NCBI GenBank assembly: GCA_963070105.1
Contig: OY718806.1
Coordinates: forward strand, 8,321,865-8,385,864
Origin: Litomosoides sigmodontis
Lineage: Eukaryota > Nematoda > Chromadorea > Rhabditida > Onchocercidae
Direction: 5' to 3'
Length of the DNA: 64,000 bases
Shown here piece by piece: positions 47,356 to 59,300 of the stretch (within the stretch, counting starts at the first letter, position 1; every line of letters starts with the position of its first letter). The notes beneath the pieces were generated by a model. That model was not told the DNA's origin. It saw nothing but the letters and a program-made list of their open reading frames with translations, and did not search any database. The translations under genes were made by a program, and so were the position numbers.

Positions 47356-48715
47356 ATGACGTGGGCCGTTAACTTGCTTGTTTCATTATTTCTACCATAC
47401 TGTTTGTACGCTAAACGACAGGAATCATGCGAAGGTTTGGTATTATTAGTGACAATAAAATTGTGCAGTAAATTGGAATGCTGAAATATTGGATGTTAGT
47501 GGTGGTGTGAGTAGAAATGAAAAATGAAAATTGGAGCTGTCTCATGTGGAATTTTTTTTATAATAAGCAATTGAATTTGAAACATCTGTAGTATAGTAAA
47601 TATTAACACAGTTATAAAATTTAGAGATCGCTAAATAAATCGAATTGTAACTCTACTTGACATAATTTAGCATCTATTTCTCTTAAACACAGCTTCAACA
47701 CTTTGACAAAAAGTAGGAAAACTTTTTTTTAGTGTGTGAAAAAGTTTTAAGTGATGTGATCGGCAATATGGCGGCGAGTGATCGTAGTGATGCCAGTAAA
47801 ATCGACGAGGCGTTGAGAGAACACTGCGGTGGAATAAAAGGCAAAGAGAGCAAATTTGTCCGTTTTGCTTTGGTTTAAAGCTTTAAATTAGCTAGATTTA
47901 TCGTAAGGCTTGATTTTTCTGACGCAAAATCATAGTAATAGAATTCATTTTGGTCTTTCATGAATTATTAACAAAATACACGTTTGCAATGAAATCGTTA
48001 GATTCAGATTATTTTTGTCGTCGGCTTTAGGTAACAATCGTAATTGATTCCAAAATTCGATTTTTTATATTGCATCGTTTCAGTGTTTTTACATTGGTGC
48101 TTTACCCGAATCTGCTACTTCTATTATGAATGATGTAGTAAAACCATTGTCTTGGTCTATGCCGGTGGAGAAAGTTTGCGAAAAGTTGCGCACAATGGAT
48201 TCACAGATTTGTGAATTAAAATTCGGTAACTTCGTTGTATTTTTTAAGTGAACTGATACATTTAGTTTGAGGATAACTTCTAGTAAGTATGATGTTTTCT
48301 TTAGAAGTGAAAAAATTACATGCTAAGAGATTTTGAGCCGCTCAATTTTATGATATAATTATAGAGTGGATTACTTTTGAATATGTTCCAGATAAAAGTA
48401 TTGATTGGAAGACTGTGGACCTTAAGAAGCTAAGAGTTAAAGAACTAAAGAAAATTCTTGAGGATTGGGGCGAGGTACGTTCGAATACTTTTTCACTTGA
48501 TCCTCTAAGAGTCTTTTTCTGTAATCATGAATTGTTTCTTCTATGAAGTTCTAGAAATCAGTAACTCTTTGCAGTAAATATGCATCACTATGAAAAGTTG
48601 CTTATTTCACATAATTTTCAGAAGATTTCAGGAATGCAAAGGATGCACTGAAAAATCGGAGTATGTAGCTAAGATTGTAGAAATGAAGCCAAAATATGTG
48701 AAAAATGAACTGTGA
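47356..48715 (+). CDS. manf-1: MANF, ER-resident neurotrophic/unfolded-protein-response factor (complete, 5 exons)
   Basis: Mesencephalic astrocyte-derived neurotrophic factor, 170 residues, which helps keep ER proteostasis and can be secreted under stress. Exons: 47356-47434, 47733-47857, 48084-48225, 48392-48474, 48632-48715, all in phase. Residues 1-19 are a signal peptide. The mature saposin-like domain has the eight-Cys pattern beginning CEVC (25-28), then [21 protein letters not shown] and QICELKF. The C-terminal SAP-like domain has [20 protein letters not shown] followed by the CKGC redox-type motif. It ends KNEL, a KDEL-like ER retention signal. The start ATG lies two bases after a good acceptor. 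The gene sits 458 bp upstream of ubc-13 on the same strand. Confidence 0.96.
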
Positions 48716-48788
48716 TGTTTTTCAGAACTGAATTTAATTTATTTTCAGATAAAATCTGTTGTTGTCTTCGTTGTTTTTGTTTTGATAA

Positions 48789-48794
48789 AATAAA
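48789..48794 (+). terminator. Candidate poly(A) signal for MANF
   Basis: AATAAA within TTGATAAAATAAAATAGCC, 74 bases after the MANF stop codon. Confidence 0.5.
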
Positions 48795-49129
48795 ATAGCC
48801 TTATTAAACATTTCTTCTATCTCATTTTGGTTTTTCCACTCTTGTATCTTAAAAGTCTTACATAACTGTTTATATGGTGTGTAAGAATAATGTATTGAAG
48901 TTTGAACATCTTTAACAGGTAGGAACTTCCGATTTTTAAAATTAGTCAATCGTTAGCGGAGTTATGTAGGATGCATTGATTCATTGTTTGGTTGAAAGGT
49001 TCCAAGCAGTGTTTTTAAGATTTGTGTGGCGGTCGTGTTTAATTTTAACCAAAGTATGTGGGATTAGGCATGTAGAGTTGGGGAGACTTTTCGGCCGGGA
49101 TGCATATTAGATTTTAATACAATATAATG

Positions 49130-49141
49130 CTCCTATTTCAG
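49130..49141 (+). promoter_or_regulatory. Candidate trans-splice acceptor of ubc-13
   Basis: GCTCCTATTTCAG ends at 49141, 32 bases before the ATG. A second, weaker site (GTAGGATTCAG) ends at 49171, only two bases before the ATG. Confidence 0.45.
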
Positions 49142-49173
49142 GGCTTCTGTTTCATTGTTGAGTAGGATTCAGT

Positions 49174-49822
49174 ATGGCGGGCGCATTACCACGACGCATT
49201 ACAAAAGAGACGCAGCGTCTCATAGCAGATCCTGTCCCTGGAATTTCGGCTGTGCCGGATGACAACAATGCACGTTATTTTCATGTAATTATCGCTGGAC
49301 CAGAGGGTAGCCCATTTGCTGGTGGAGTGTTCAAGTTGGAACTCTTTCTACCAGAAGAATATCCAATGGCAGCTCCAAAAGTCCGTTTCATGACCAAAAT
49401 ATATCATCCGAATATCGATAAATTGGGACGAATATGTCTGGATATTCTTAAAGGTTTGTGTTTGTGTGAAGTACGTTATGGATATTGAAAGGATGTTTTG
49501 GGTGTTCTTGATTTAGAGAAAACTGAATCAAACTTTTATAATGTCACATGAAAAAGGCTGATTATATGAAAAAATATTGCAATCCGCTTGGTTTGGGTGA
49601 AAATTGCTTACTAATGCAAAAACTTCTAATGAAATTTTTTCAGATAAATGGTCTCCAGCACTTCAAATCCGTACTGTGTTATTATCAATTCAAGCCTTAC
49701 TCTCAGCTCCGAATCCGGACGATCCGCTAGCAACGGATGTTGCAGAGCAGTGGAAAAGTAATGAAAGTGATGCGATTCGTATAGCGCAGGAATGGACTCG
49801 TATCCATGCAAATGGACAGTAG
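49174..49822 (+). CDS. ubc-13: Ubiquitin-conjugating enzyme E2 N (UBC13), complete, 2 exons
   Basis: E2 that builds Lys63-linked ubiquitin chains together with a UEV partner (UEV-1/Mms2) in signalling and DNA damage tolerance. Exons are 49174-49453 and 49644-49822, junction G|GTTTGT to TTTTCAG|AT in phase 1. The product is 152 residues, the exact usual length of UBC13. The UBC fold is complete: N-terminal [33 protein letters not shown] motif at 78-80 and active-site Cys88 in GRICLDILK, then [20 protein letters not shown]. The C terminus is HANGQ. It is the third of four clustered plus-strand genes. Confidence 0.97.
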
Positions 49823-51098
49823 TGGATTTCTGTGGGCAAGAGTGAAATCGTTTCCACTGGATCATAAAATTTTTGGATGTTTTTTATTAGATAAGATAAA
49901 AGTTTTGATATAAACGTTAGTTGGAAATTCTGGTACAATATACATAGAAATATTCGGAAGATCTGTTTTAAGAAAACTTGTAAGCTGGAAATGCTTTCGA
50001 AACCTTACACATGTAGAAATAACCATTGGGACCGTGAGTTTTGTGTAATATTTCTTTTGAAATCGTGCATATTACGCAATAATCTGAATTTTTTTTTGCT
50101 TCGACAAGATATGTTTTGTTTCTTTCTATCATTCGATATGAATTAAACTTTATTTTTTGGTACAACAAAGCTGATTTCGGTTTCATGTACCAGATTTCTA
50201 AATTTCCACGATTTTCACGAAGCAGCTGGTGTTTCAATTGTTTGCACAATATCCTTTGCTAGCTTAGTCGATCTGTTTCGAGGCGAGTATTATAAATTAA
50301 ATGGACTTCTGATTGACTGTTTTAAAAAATTTTTAACTGGTGTGCTAGAATGAGAAAAACCCCCTTCTCTACAAAAAGTTATCTGAAAAATTTTGGCGAA
50401 TAAGGCATCGAGTGCGTTGAATATAAAAGTTCATTAGGGATCATGGTGTAGGGCCTATCACTACTTCTAGGATCTGATAATGATGTACTGCCATAACGGC
50501 ATGTAGTCGGCTTTAGAGGAGCAGTGATTAACAGTTTAGGATGTGGTAGGTGTTCCTTTTAATTAGGAGTTGGGATCTGCTGACTGGGATTCAATCGCAG
50601 GTAGTATCTTGTTTACCATGCAGTGCTGTTTTCTTACAATCAGGCTCATCACCAAAGAAAAAGGAATTTGAATGTAGCACACTAATCATCAATTTATACA
50701 TTTTTATTCTCTTCATCAGTCGTTTCCTTCGTACTCGTTTATGTAATCATGATTGTGTTTGTTTGAAATTTCCAAGTTAACTTACCCGTCGTATATCCGC
50801 TACCGAAGAATCTACAGGATGAAGTTTTATACTTCCGTTCTTGTGTACGCTTTGTGTACTAAATTTGTTTCTGCTTCTGCATAAAAGTGCTGCACTTGTT
50901 GACAATAGCGTATGTTTTTAGAACATCAGTGTCTTCATGCACATGGAGATATTTGCATTCTTTCTGATTTCAAATAAGATAATTGATTGGTTTGACCAAA
51001 CTGCTGATTGCAACGTGGTCCATTTAGACTGTTTCGTCTTGTCTGTCAGTTCAACATCATGTGTGTGTGCTGCTAATGATTGCTTGGTTTTCAGCAAA
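49823..51098. other. Intergenic: ubc-13 3' flank and BAP31 5' flank
   Basis: No gene supported. Plus frames at 50550-50780 and 50937-51194 are open; the second overlaps the BAP31 first exon in another frame. An acceptor TTGGTTTTCAG ends at 51094, four bases before the BAP31 ATG. Confidence 0.5.
51084..51094 (+). promoter_or_regulatory. Candidate trans-splice acceptor of the BAP31 gene
   Basis: TTGGTTTTCAG ends at 51094, five bases upstream of the ATG at 51099. Confidence 0.45.
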
Positions 51099-52594
51099 AT
51101 GACACTTCAGTGGTTCGTTGTGGCACTGATTTTATATCTGGAAATAGCAGTTGTACTTCTGTTACTCTTGCCTTGGATTCGTCCAACATTGTGAGTTATT
51201 TTAAGAAAGAATTCTTAGTCATCATTGTTTAAGCCTTATAGATAACGTTTTTTTTAATTCATTTGTTTGCAGGTGGAATAAATTCTTCAAAAGTCGTATG
51301 GTAAAAACATTTGAAAAACACGCAAATGTGTACTTCATCTCTTCTCTCTGTATCCTTTTGCTTCTTTTTGCAGGTTTGGATTTTTTCACCATTTGTGTTC
51401 ATTTCGAAGTCTCTCAGATAGGTTGGGGTTTGGTTTTTAAGCCACGTTCGGCGATATTTATTTTAGATGCTATTCGAGAAGTGCGGAAATATGCGGGTGA
51501 AGTGGCAATAGAGGCCTCGATTCGTCATACTGCAGATTCAGAAAATGTTGTCCACATGCGACTTTTCCGCGCTCAACGAAATCTCTATATTTCTGGATTT
51601 GCACTCTTGCTTTTTCTGTTTGTTTATTTTATCGATTTTATTTGTAAATATGTAAAAATATTTTCTGGGCAGTTTTCAAAAAATGATGGTGGGTAGACAT
51701 TGGTATCATTTTTTTTAGTGTCATCAAGCGATTAATTGCACTTCTTTCCCGTGGGGCATTGCTTGAAGCTTCTGCTGAAGCTGCAATGAAGCAAGCTGAA
51801 AGTGCAACCAAGACTGCAAAATCTTACATGGTGAGTAACTTCCGTACTTAGTGGTGATTTTTTTATTGGGTAGGCCATATTAGTAGATTGACTATGTCAT
51901 TTATTCGACATTCGTGTCAGTTATATTAGCTGACGCAGTTTCTGACATTGTTAGGTATCGCCTGTTGAGTTTTCGTTTTAAATGGCAAAAAGATCACTCT
52001 TTTCGCTCATTTCTTGTTTTTCGGTCTGTAATTGAAGGAAAGAATTTAAACATCATCAGCTGAAAACATTTGTTTTAGCATGGCGATAGGAAAAGGGAAG
52101 AAGAACTAGAGCGACAGGTTGAAGAGCTCGGCAAAGGTATTGCTTATCTACTTAGATTCGGATAAAAATATTTAGCATTTCACTATCCGAGTGTTAATAT
52201 TTAGTACCCCATTAGACATACTTGAACTTTTAAATATCGACTGACAATAACAACCGATCACTCCACTTCCTTTAACACTCCTTCGAATAATGTGATTGCT
52301 ATGCCTACTTAAATTATTTGAAGAATTGAAATCAGCACAAGTGGACAGGGATGCTATGAAGGAGCAAGCGGAGGGTCTTCAGCGAGAATATGATCGTGTT
52401 TGTAACTTGCTTGAGCAGGCTGAGGCAAGCTTTTTAACCGTGAATTTTGATTTCCGTGTTTTTTCGAGTTTAATGCGGACTCTTTCTTTCTGACCCTCTT
52501 GTAAATTTCATCAAAAAGTGGATATTGCAGGAACACCTTATCTGAGTTGTGTAACGTTTTTCAGAAAGCGAGTGGAGACAAGAAAGAAAATTGA
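51099..52594 (+). CDS. BAP31-type ER membrane protein (complete, 7 exons)
   Basis: B-cell receptor-associated protein 31 family: ER cargo receptor and chaperone for membrane proteins, also linked to ER-mitochondria apoptosis signalling. Exons: 51099-51190, 51273-51373, 51467-51617, 51719-51830, 52079-52136, 52324-52424, 52565-52594, in phase, 214 residues. The N terminus has TMs LQWFVVALILYLEIAVVLLL, YFISSLCILLLLFA and NLYISGFALLLFLLVIKRLI. DAIREVRKY and MRLFRAQRNLYISGF are family hallmarks. The C-terminal half is a coiled coil ending LLEQAEKASGDKKEN; KKEN is a dilysine ER-retrieval signal. The last intron starts with GC (GAG|GCAAGC). An alternative acceptor at 52530 would instead give a short EEHLI end without the dilysine signal. 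Confidence 0.93.
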
Positions 52595-53963
52595 TGTTTT
52601 GTGTTGTTATTGGTAACCAGCTGCATTAGGCAGTGAGTGTGGTGTTCAGTATTCTTCTTCATAATCGCTATTTTGTTGTTTATGAAACTAGTGACAATAA
52701 ATTTTGTCAAATCTTTGTCGTTGGATAACGGAACTGCTGTGCATTATGTATGTAGTTTTTTATGAAAGAAGAACCTTAAGATCATTGGTTCTACCCATTT
52801 GGTCCATTTAGTTATTGTTTCCCTTGTGTAGAATTTTTCTCATATTTTGCGACTTTTGCATTTGCAGGAAACGAGAAAATTCTTCTACGATTCCTATGCT
52901 TGACGGTAGGTTGTGTTTATAGCCGTTTATTTTTACTTTCGGGTGTACAGATAAATTTTTGTAGTCTGTGAATTTGAATTATAGCAGAAGTGTACCTTGT
53001 GGGTTCAGATGTCCAACTATTAATTTCTCATATCGACTGCTTGTTTATCTGCTTCCTGTATCATGTCTTTTAACATGTTATGTATTTTAATTTACGCAAT
53101 TTTTGTTATGATGTGAACTCTGTTTAAAGTTATGAGCTTTTTACCGAGTAAAGTTGGTCTACCAAAAATCGCACATAACTGTACAATACAGCAATCGTGC
53201 AAACTATCTTTTGGTTTTGACATGCTGGACGACCAAAACTTCCGCTAAAAATTGCGTGTGAATGTCATCCTCATTTAGTAATGCGTGGAGTACAAAAAGC
53301 TTGAAAAGCAGTTTACTTTGTATTTAAAAACACTTTCAGACATGGGCATGAAGTAAGTGAGCCGCTAATAGAGGGGGAACAGAAAAGCTGAAAATGTTAT
53401 GGATTAGTCCATTTTTGTTTACCTCGTGAGTCAGGAGTGGGATTAACAAGATTGTGACAATCAACAATTTTCGCTATTTTCTGGAAGCATTGAGTGCAGT
53501 GTTTTTTATTTCAGTTCTTTTTCTCCCTGGGTTGGTGTTGTGTGTTAAACTTGTATCCACGTGTTTTTGGTTTAGGGATTGAAAATGAGAATTTGCAGAG
53601 ATTCAAAAGTCACCCAAACCCTTCCACATGCAACTACTGAATTGGGGACATTATGACTGAGCATAATCGCCATACAAAATTGCCTCATACATGGTTTAAA
53701 ATGACTCCTAAAGTGATAATAAACTGGATGGATGGAAGAAGGTTTAAAAGGGCCAGTTAGAGAAAGCGATTATGGATATCTACCCATAAAAGATTTTTGT
53801 ATGAACTATAAGCCTTCATGTCGTGTGTAAATATCGCAGCAAACTTGTACATAACATGAATATCTACAAAATCAAAATTATATATGATTTCCTTGAGTAA
53901 TTATAATATGTACATGAAAAATTATGACTTCATCATTCAAAAATTTTGCTATACATCAATGAA
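52595..53963. other. Convergent intergenic region between BAP31 and UBC-8 genes
   Basis: Contains 3' UTRs of both convergent genes. No further gene recognised. Confidence 0.5.
52696..52701 (+). terminator. Candidate poly(A) signal for BAP31 gene
   Basis: AATAAA about 100 bases after the stop codon at 52594. Confidence 0.5.
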
Positions 53964-55460
53964 TTATAGTTCCATTCCCGGCGTTTCGTCTGCAAATAGG
54001 TTACCTAAGTAAGATATTTAAGAAGCTGAGTAACTAGAATGATGTATTTTTACGCATAAGATTTCACTGTTACCTTAACTGTTTCAATAAAAAGTAAAAA
54101 GTGGAATTGTCAGTATTACCAGACCTTCCGTAAACGTAGAAACTGTGGAACTCGATTCGTCATCACTCGACGAACTCTGGGATTCCTTGTTGGCTTCCTC
54201 TGTGATACAGTTCCTCAGAGCTTCCTCACTAGCATATTTAAGTACATATTCTGTAATTACAAGAAGTTACATAGTAAGCAGCCTTTTTCAATTTATTTCA
54301 AATTCTTCTAAAGCTATAACTATCTGGAGTCTGTTTACAGATGACAAAGAAGATACTCCCAACTCAGTTAATTACCACATCAAACACTACATATTTCATA
54401 TCCCACATACTCGACTTCAGTGTGAAGATAATTGTATTCACGAACCTCGGCACTTTTTGTTAAATTCTTCAGGCTTATGCAAATACAAAGCAGCAGCATC
54501 GCCGTTCAACGGATCGGTTGGATTAGGATAGGTTAGTAGCTGTGGCAAGAATGATTCGAAAATGTTTGCGAGATCTAAAAATGGTAAATAGCAGTCATGC
54601 TTTCACTATTAACGCATTCAAAAAATGACAATCTACCCTTTTTCAGCTAACCAAATAGTATTACCGTATAGAGCAGTCCAAGCCTGGTTAATTACATCAA
54701 GGCAAACAGTGCCCGATGCTTCATCGATATTCGGATGATATATGCGATTCATGAAACCAATGGACGGTGACTTGAAGGGGTATTTTTCCGGCAAATCAAC
54801 GCGAACACGCCATACTCCTCCTTCATAAGCAGCTGGAAAATGTATTGTTCTCGATAGAAATTAAATTTTTTTACAAATGTATGTCTACAATAGTACTTGA
54901 GAGATAGTAAGCGTTCTGGTACACACTAGAAGCTACATTATACCTCAATACAGACACGATCAAAGACTTACTCCCTTTTGGACCATGAAACTTTACAGCA
55001 AATTCATTAATTCCACCAGTAATTGTAACTTCATGTTTACTTTCGATCCTGAAGTGATGGACAAAACGGTACACATAGTAATTATATAAAATAAATGTGA
55101 GGAGTTCTGTTCTTTCAATCATCCGGTGTGATACATGTTATTACTACATTACTACGTAAATGTGATCACGTATGTAATAACGATAGGTAGCCTCGAAAAT
55201 TAGTCAATGCATTAGGAAAGGAGAGAATCTGATAAGAAATTAATATTACAAATAATATAATTCCCTGTGGAATTCTCTCTTCCTTTTTCCATTCTCTCTA
55301 ACAGCTACCTATCTATTATTAACCACGTGATCACATTCGTGTTAAAAAACAAATTTCATTTGAGACAAACACTTTTTTTCTGGAAAATTATACAGCATTA
55401 AACCTACAACTTTATCACATCCGTATCCATTCGTCGTTTACCAGCACTTGGAGATGACAT
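53964..55460 (-). CDS. ubc-8: Ubiquitin-conjugating enzyme E2 H (UBC-8), complete, 6 exons
   Basis: E2 enzyme of the UBE2H family, which in other animals works with the GID/CTLH E3 complex. Minus-strand exons: 55408-55460, 54972-55048, 54665-54832, 54446-54574, 54125-54250, 53964-53989, all in phase, giving 192 residues. The N terminus [20 protein letters not shown] is nearly identical to vertebrate UBE2H. The UBC fold has [20 protein letters not shown] at 76-78 and catalytic Cys87 in [11 protein letters not shown], then [20 protein letters not shown]. The family acidic Ser-rich tail is kept ([10 protein letters not shown]) and ends DETPGMEL, matching the vertebrate DMEL end, which fixed the tiny last exon. 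Intron 1 carries a foldback element. Confidence 0.95.
55154..55340. mobile_element. Foldback (MITE-like) element in ubc-8 intron 1
   Basis: Imperfect inverted repeat: left arm about 55154-55191 (contains AATGTGATCACGT and GATAGGTAGC) pairs with right arm about 55304-55340 (GCTACCTATC ... ACGTGATCACATT). Inside, AGGAGAGAAT and ATTCTCTC extend partial pairing. No coding capacity. Size and structure suggest a non-autonomous element, but target-site duplications and other copies were not checked. Confidence 0.55.
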
Positions 55461-56222
55461 ATTCGATTGCAATCAATTCTACGTGCAAATAAGTCCACGG
55501 CAAATTATTATAACTTATCACTGAAAACGTTTAATTACGTGTAATGACTTGCATAAATGATAGGGAAGATATGAAAAGGACATCATCACCTTTTCCATCA
55601 ACATTTTGCTACTTCTCTTCCAATTATCAAACATGGAGGAATGAAACAAACAAATCAATAATGGGTAAAACGTAAAAGAGAGTGCTAAAAAGTTCTGAAC
55701 ACTTAGGAACCATATCTACTAAATGGCTATAAGGAAAAACTTGTCATGCAATTGATGAACAAACAATGCAAGTGGGGGATTTTTTCAATGTCGAAATCTC
55801 TTTTTTTTTTCACCCTCAAACTAGGTCGATAATACTTTAGAAGTTATAATTATCAATGAAACGATGATTTCCTTTCAGTTAGAGTAAATGAAGTTATTCT
55901 TGAAATAACAATTAGCTAAACTGAACCTAAGCCTATTAATGACTATTGTCATTCATTCGTTGGATCGATGGTAATGCTAGCAACTTCACCTCAGTGGCCC
56001 TATTTCTAGTGGCGGTGCAGTGATGGATGTTAGTTACATTAGCGTCCAGTTTAACGAAGAAAAGTTGTTTTCTGAAATTTTCAAATTTTAAATAACTCAG
56101 GGAAGCAGCCTATGTAAATGTTTCAATGTAACATAAATGTACAATCCTGAAACTTACAGCTTTCTACCTTTGCAAAAAAAAAATGCTGTCAACGCGTGGA
56201 ACGTTGAAATCAATGAATATCG

Positions 56223-56224
<2 letters not shown>

Positions 56225-56306
<82 letters not shown>

Positions 56307-56390
56307 GATGTGTTGGTGTGTGCGTGTACATGTGTGCGTGTGCATATATATATATATATATATAAAATATATGTACATATATACATCTGC
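56225..56390. repeat. TG microsatellite followed by TA
   Basis: Long (TG)n run with a few interruptions to about 56342, then (TA)n and TACATA units. The 95-108 codon open frames over it are repeat artefacts. Confidence 0.95.
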
Positions 56391-59300
56391 GTATAGGTCT
56401 GTGTGTGTCTGCTTGTCTGTGTGTGGTGTGCGTATCATCAAATGTGCAGTGTATACGCATTAAGGGTTAGTGCGCCTGTTGTTGTTGATGTCGTAGAGGT
56501 TGGTGATGCCATATCGGCGTCACTTTAGGAATCAATTCATGTTCCTCCTAACCTCACTTTGTCATAACTTTTCTTTTTAAATATCAATTTACCTTGGATT
56601 AACCGTTACCTAAAATATCAAAAAGCCGCTGTCTGAATATTTTCAAATGTTCCACGGATGTATGATAGTAGGACAATGGGAGATGAATTAATACCAACGA
56701 TCATTATTATTAGGACGATGGAATGAATTAGTTTCAGTGGTGATTAGGACGATCGGTTGAATTAATTTCAATGATCATTGCACAACTATAACGATCATTA
56801 TGCAATTGATTTCGAATTTAATTTTTCCATTAATTTTCTTCGTGAAATGTTACAGCATTTATTGCATTCACAAATGTTAACCTATCCAGTGATTTCTGAT
56901 AAGATGCAGAAACATTTGGGTATTAATAAATTTTGGAGAAGGAAAGGATGAAAATTTGGCGCTAGTAGAAGAAGGCTTTCTTAGGTATTGCCTTGAAGAT
57001 ATAGCTCGTCAACGCAGGGCAGCTTAACGAAGAGGGAGAAGTCTTGTTGTGTTGTACCGTTTTGATATACATATTTGAAGTTTAAAAAAAGTTTGCTTTT
57101 TAATGCCATGCACAGTACACTGGAACAGTACATTCGAAACAAACAGCACACATTTTCAACTTCTGGACAAATCTTTTGATCAATGAAGCTCAGCCAGCTG
57201 CTGTGAGAAGAGGAGCTGCAAACAACGAGCAGGCAAAATCAGTCGATATTTCATCCGTAATTTTCAAGTGTAGGAAACTTCAATCGAAGTGTTACTACCA
57301 CTACTACTACTGCTAATAATAATACTAAATGCTAATCGTGTATCTTATTGCTTTCCTCCTCAGGTGTGCTTCAGCAACGATACGATGCACAAAGAGAGGA
57401 AGGCGTAATACGTACACCTCCTCATACAAATGATGAAAATACGTGCGGAGCAGGTTTTTACACAATCATAAAGACAATTCAATTCATTCAAACATAGTTT
57501 GAGAGGAGTGAAAAAAAATGCCTTCTAAGGCACTATCACCGAAAATGTTCTAATCACTCAGCAATCGGTTCTTTCTTATCCTTTTTTTCCTTTCCTTCCC
57601 ACTTCCAAACTCCTACGACACTCGTAAACGGTAGAGAAAGTGAAAAAAAAAAGGCATTTATTTAGAGATAATTGAAATACTGGAAGAAGAAAGGTAAAAT
57701 TGCTTCAATTTTGGAAATTCCGAAAAATTTTTCGTAAAAAATTTGAAAAGGTCAAAACATTTATTACTTTTCTTGTGTTCCTTACAAGGATCGTTGTACA
57801 GTTGTTGTTAAACTGAAGAACGGTTATCTATCACTCTTTCGTACTTACTATAAAATTTCCCAAAAATGAGAAAACTGCTTTCGTAGGGTAAATTTTTGAC
57901 CGAAATAACCAAAATAAATTTCCAAATTATCTTAGCACTAATAATTTTTAAGAATTTCAATTTATTAATTTATTAACATAAGGAATCGTCCGAATATATT
58001 AAACGTTGATAGTAGTCTAACAGCTCCAGTCTATTTAGATCAATGATGTTAACTCTAAAAGAATCATTTTATCAAATGACCTTATATGATCATTAATATT
58101 AAACAAAAAAGTAACCTTATAATAATGTCTTCTTTTTCATTTCCATCCCACCTAACATAACCGATGCGGTAATTTCTCCCTCCTATATTACCTTTTACTA
58201 CTCATTTTCCTCCTATTAAAATTATTACCAATCCAAAATTAATTAAGAAGGGCAAAAATTTGAAAAAACAAAAAAAGTAAGCAAACAAAGAGATAAACAA
58301 CAACTGGAAATTTTTTCTATACCAATAATCGATTACACTCTATTAATTACTGCAAACATTTTTCTCAAAATAAATTTCAAACATTTTCTTCTTTTTTGTA
58401 AATAATTGAAATTTATTCTTTTTTGTGAAACTGAAAACAAAATAAAATGGGCTATTTTCACTGTTGCTACGCTACATCAACGATAAAAATGAACAGTGTG
58501 GGAAGTCCATTGAACAGAACAGATCACATTCAACAATCATTTGCAAAATTTTGAAGAATGAGTGACGGACGAGTGGTGACGGATGAAATCAATAAATTAT
58601 GGATAGATAGTTATATTTGCAAATACTCACAACGACTACTTCTTTCTAGGCGAGCGTTATTTGATGTGATGTGTAGGGGTTGTAGGAAAATAGAATGAAA
58701 TTTGTTGTTGTTGCTTGAAATGAAATGAAATTGTATGATGGAATATTTGTTTTTTGAGTAAGTGAATGAATGAGAAGAGGCTATATGTGGAAGCACTTCA
58801 TTTCATTCTACAATTAAATTATAAAATAAGAGAGGAATTTGTTGTTTGAAATTTTATTAACAGAAATAGCAATAACGTTGAAATTATTTTCAAAACAAAG
58901 CAAAACAAAAAAAAAAAAAGAAAAAATGTGTCTTTAAAAACTTCATGCAGAAATAGAAATTTTTTTATGCAATTAATTATTTTCAATGAATAATATAGTT
59001 GATGAATTCTTGATAAACTTTCAGTAGCTTAAAATTTTTGTCAATGACCACTTGATCATCACTTTTTAAATGATTAAAAGTAAAAGTTCAGATGTATTCA
59101 AATTAACGATGAAGTTCTTTCTTTAGATATTGGTAAATTAAAAATACCTAGAAGATATTCTGTTCTTAAAATTCCATTTTCAAAAATGCATGCATTCATT
59201 GCTCTCCACATTTTCATCTAAATGCTTACTACTGATTGTGATAATGATAATTTTGCAAGTGTCCTAAAATCTTTCAGGCTCAAGCAGACGTGAATATTTA

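Larger units (their letters stand above)
48716..49173. other. Short MANF-UBC-13 intergenic region
   Basis: 458 bases containing the MANF poly(A) signal and two acceptor-like sites before the ubc-13 ATG (ending at 49141 and 49171). The spacing and layout would suit an operon with spliced-leader processing, or simply close tandem genes. Confidence 0.5.

Noticed and set aside
56137..56463. Open frames of 95-108 codons on both strands
   Set aside because: They read through the TG/CA microsatellite (Cys-Val and Thr-His repeats).
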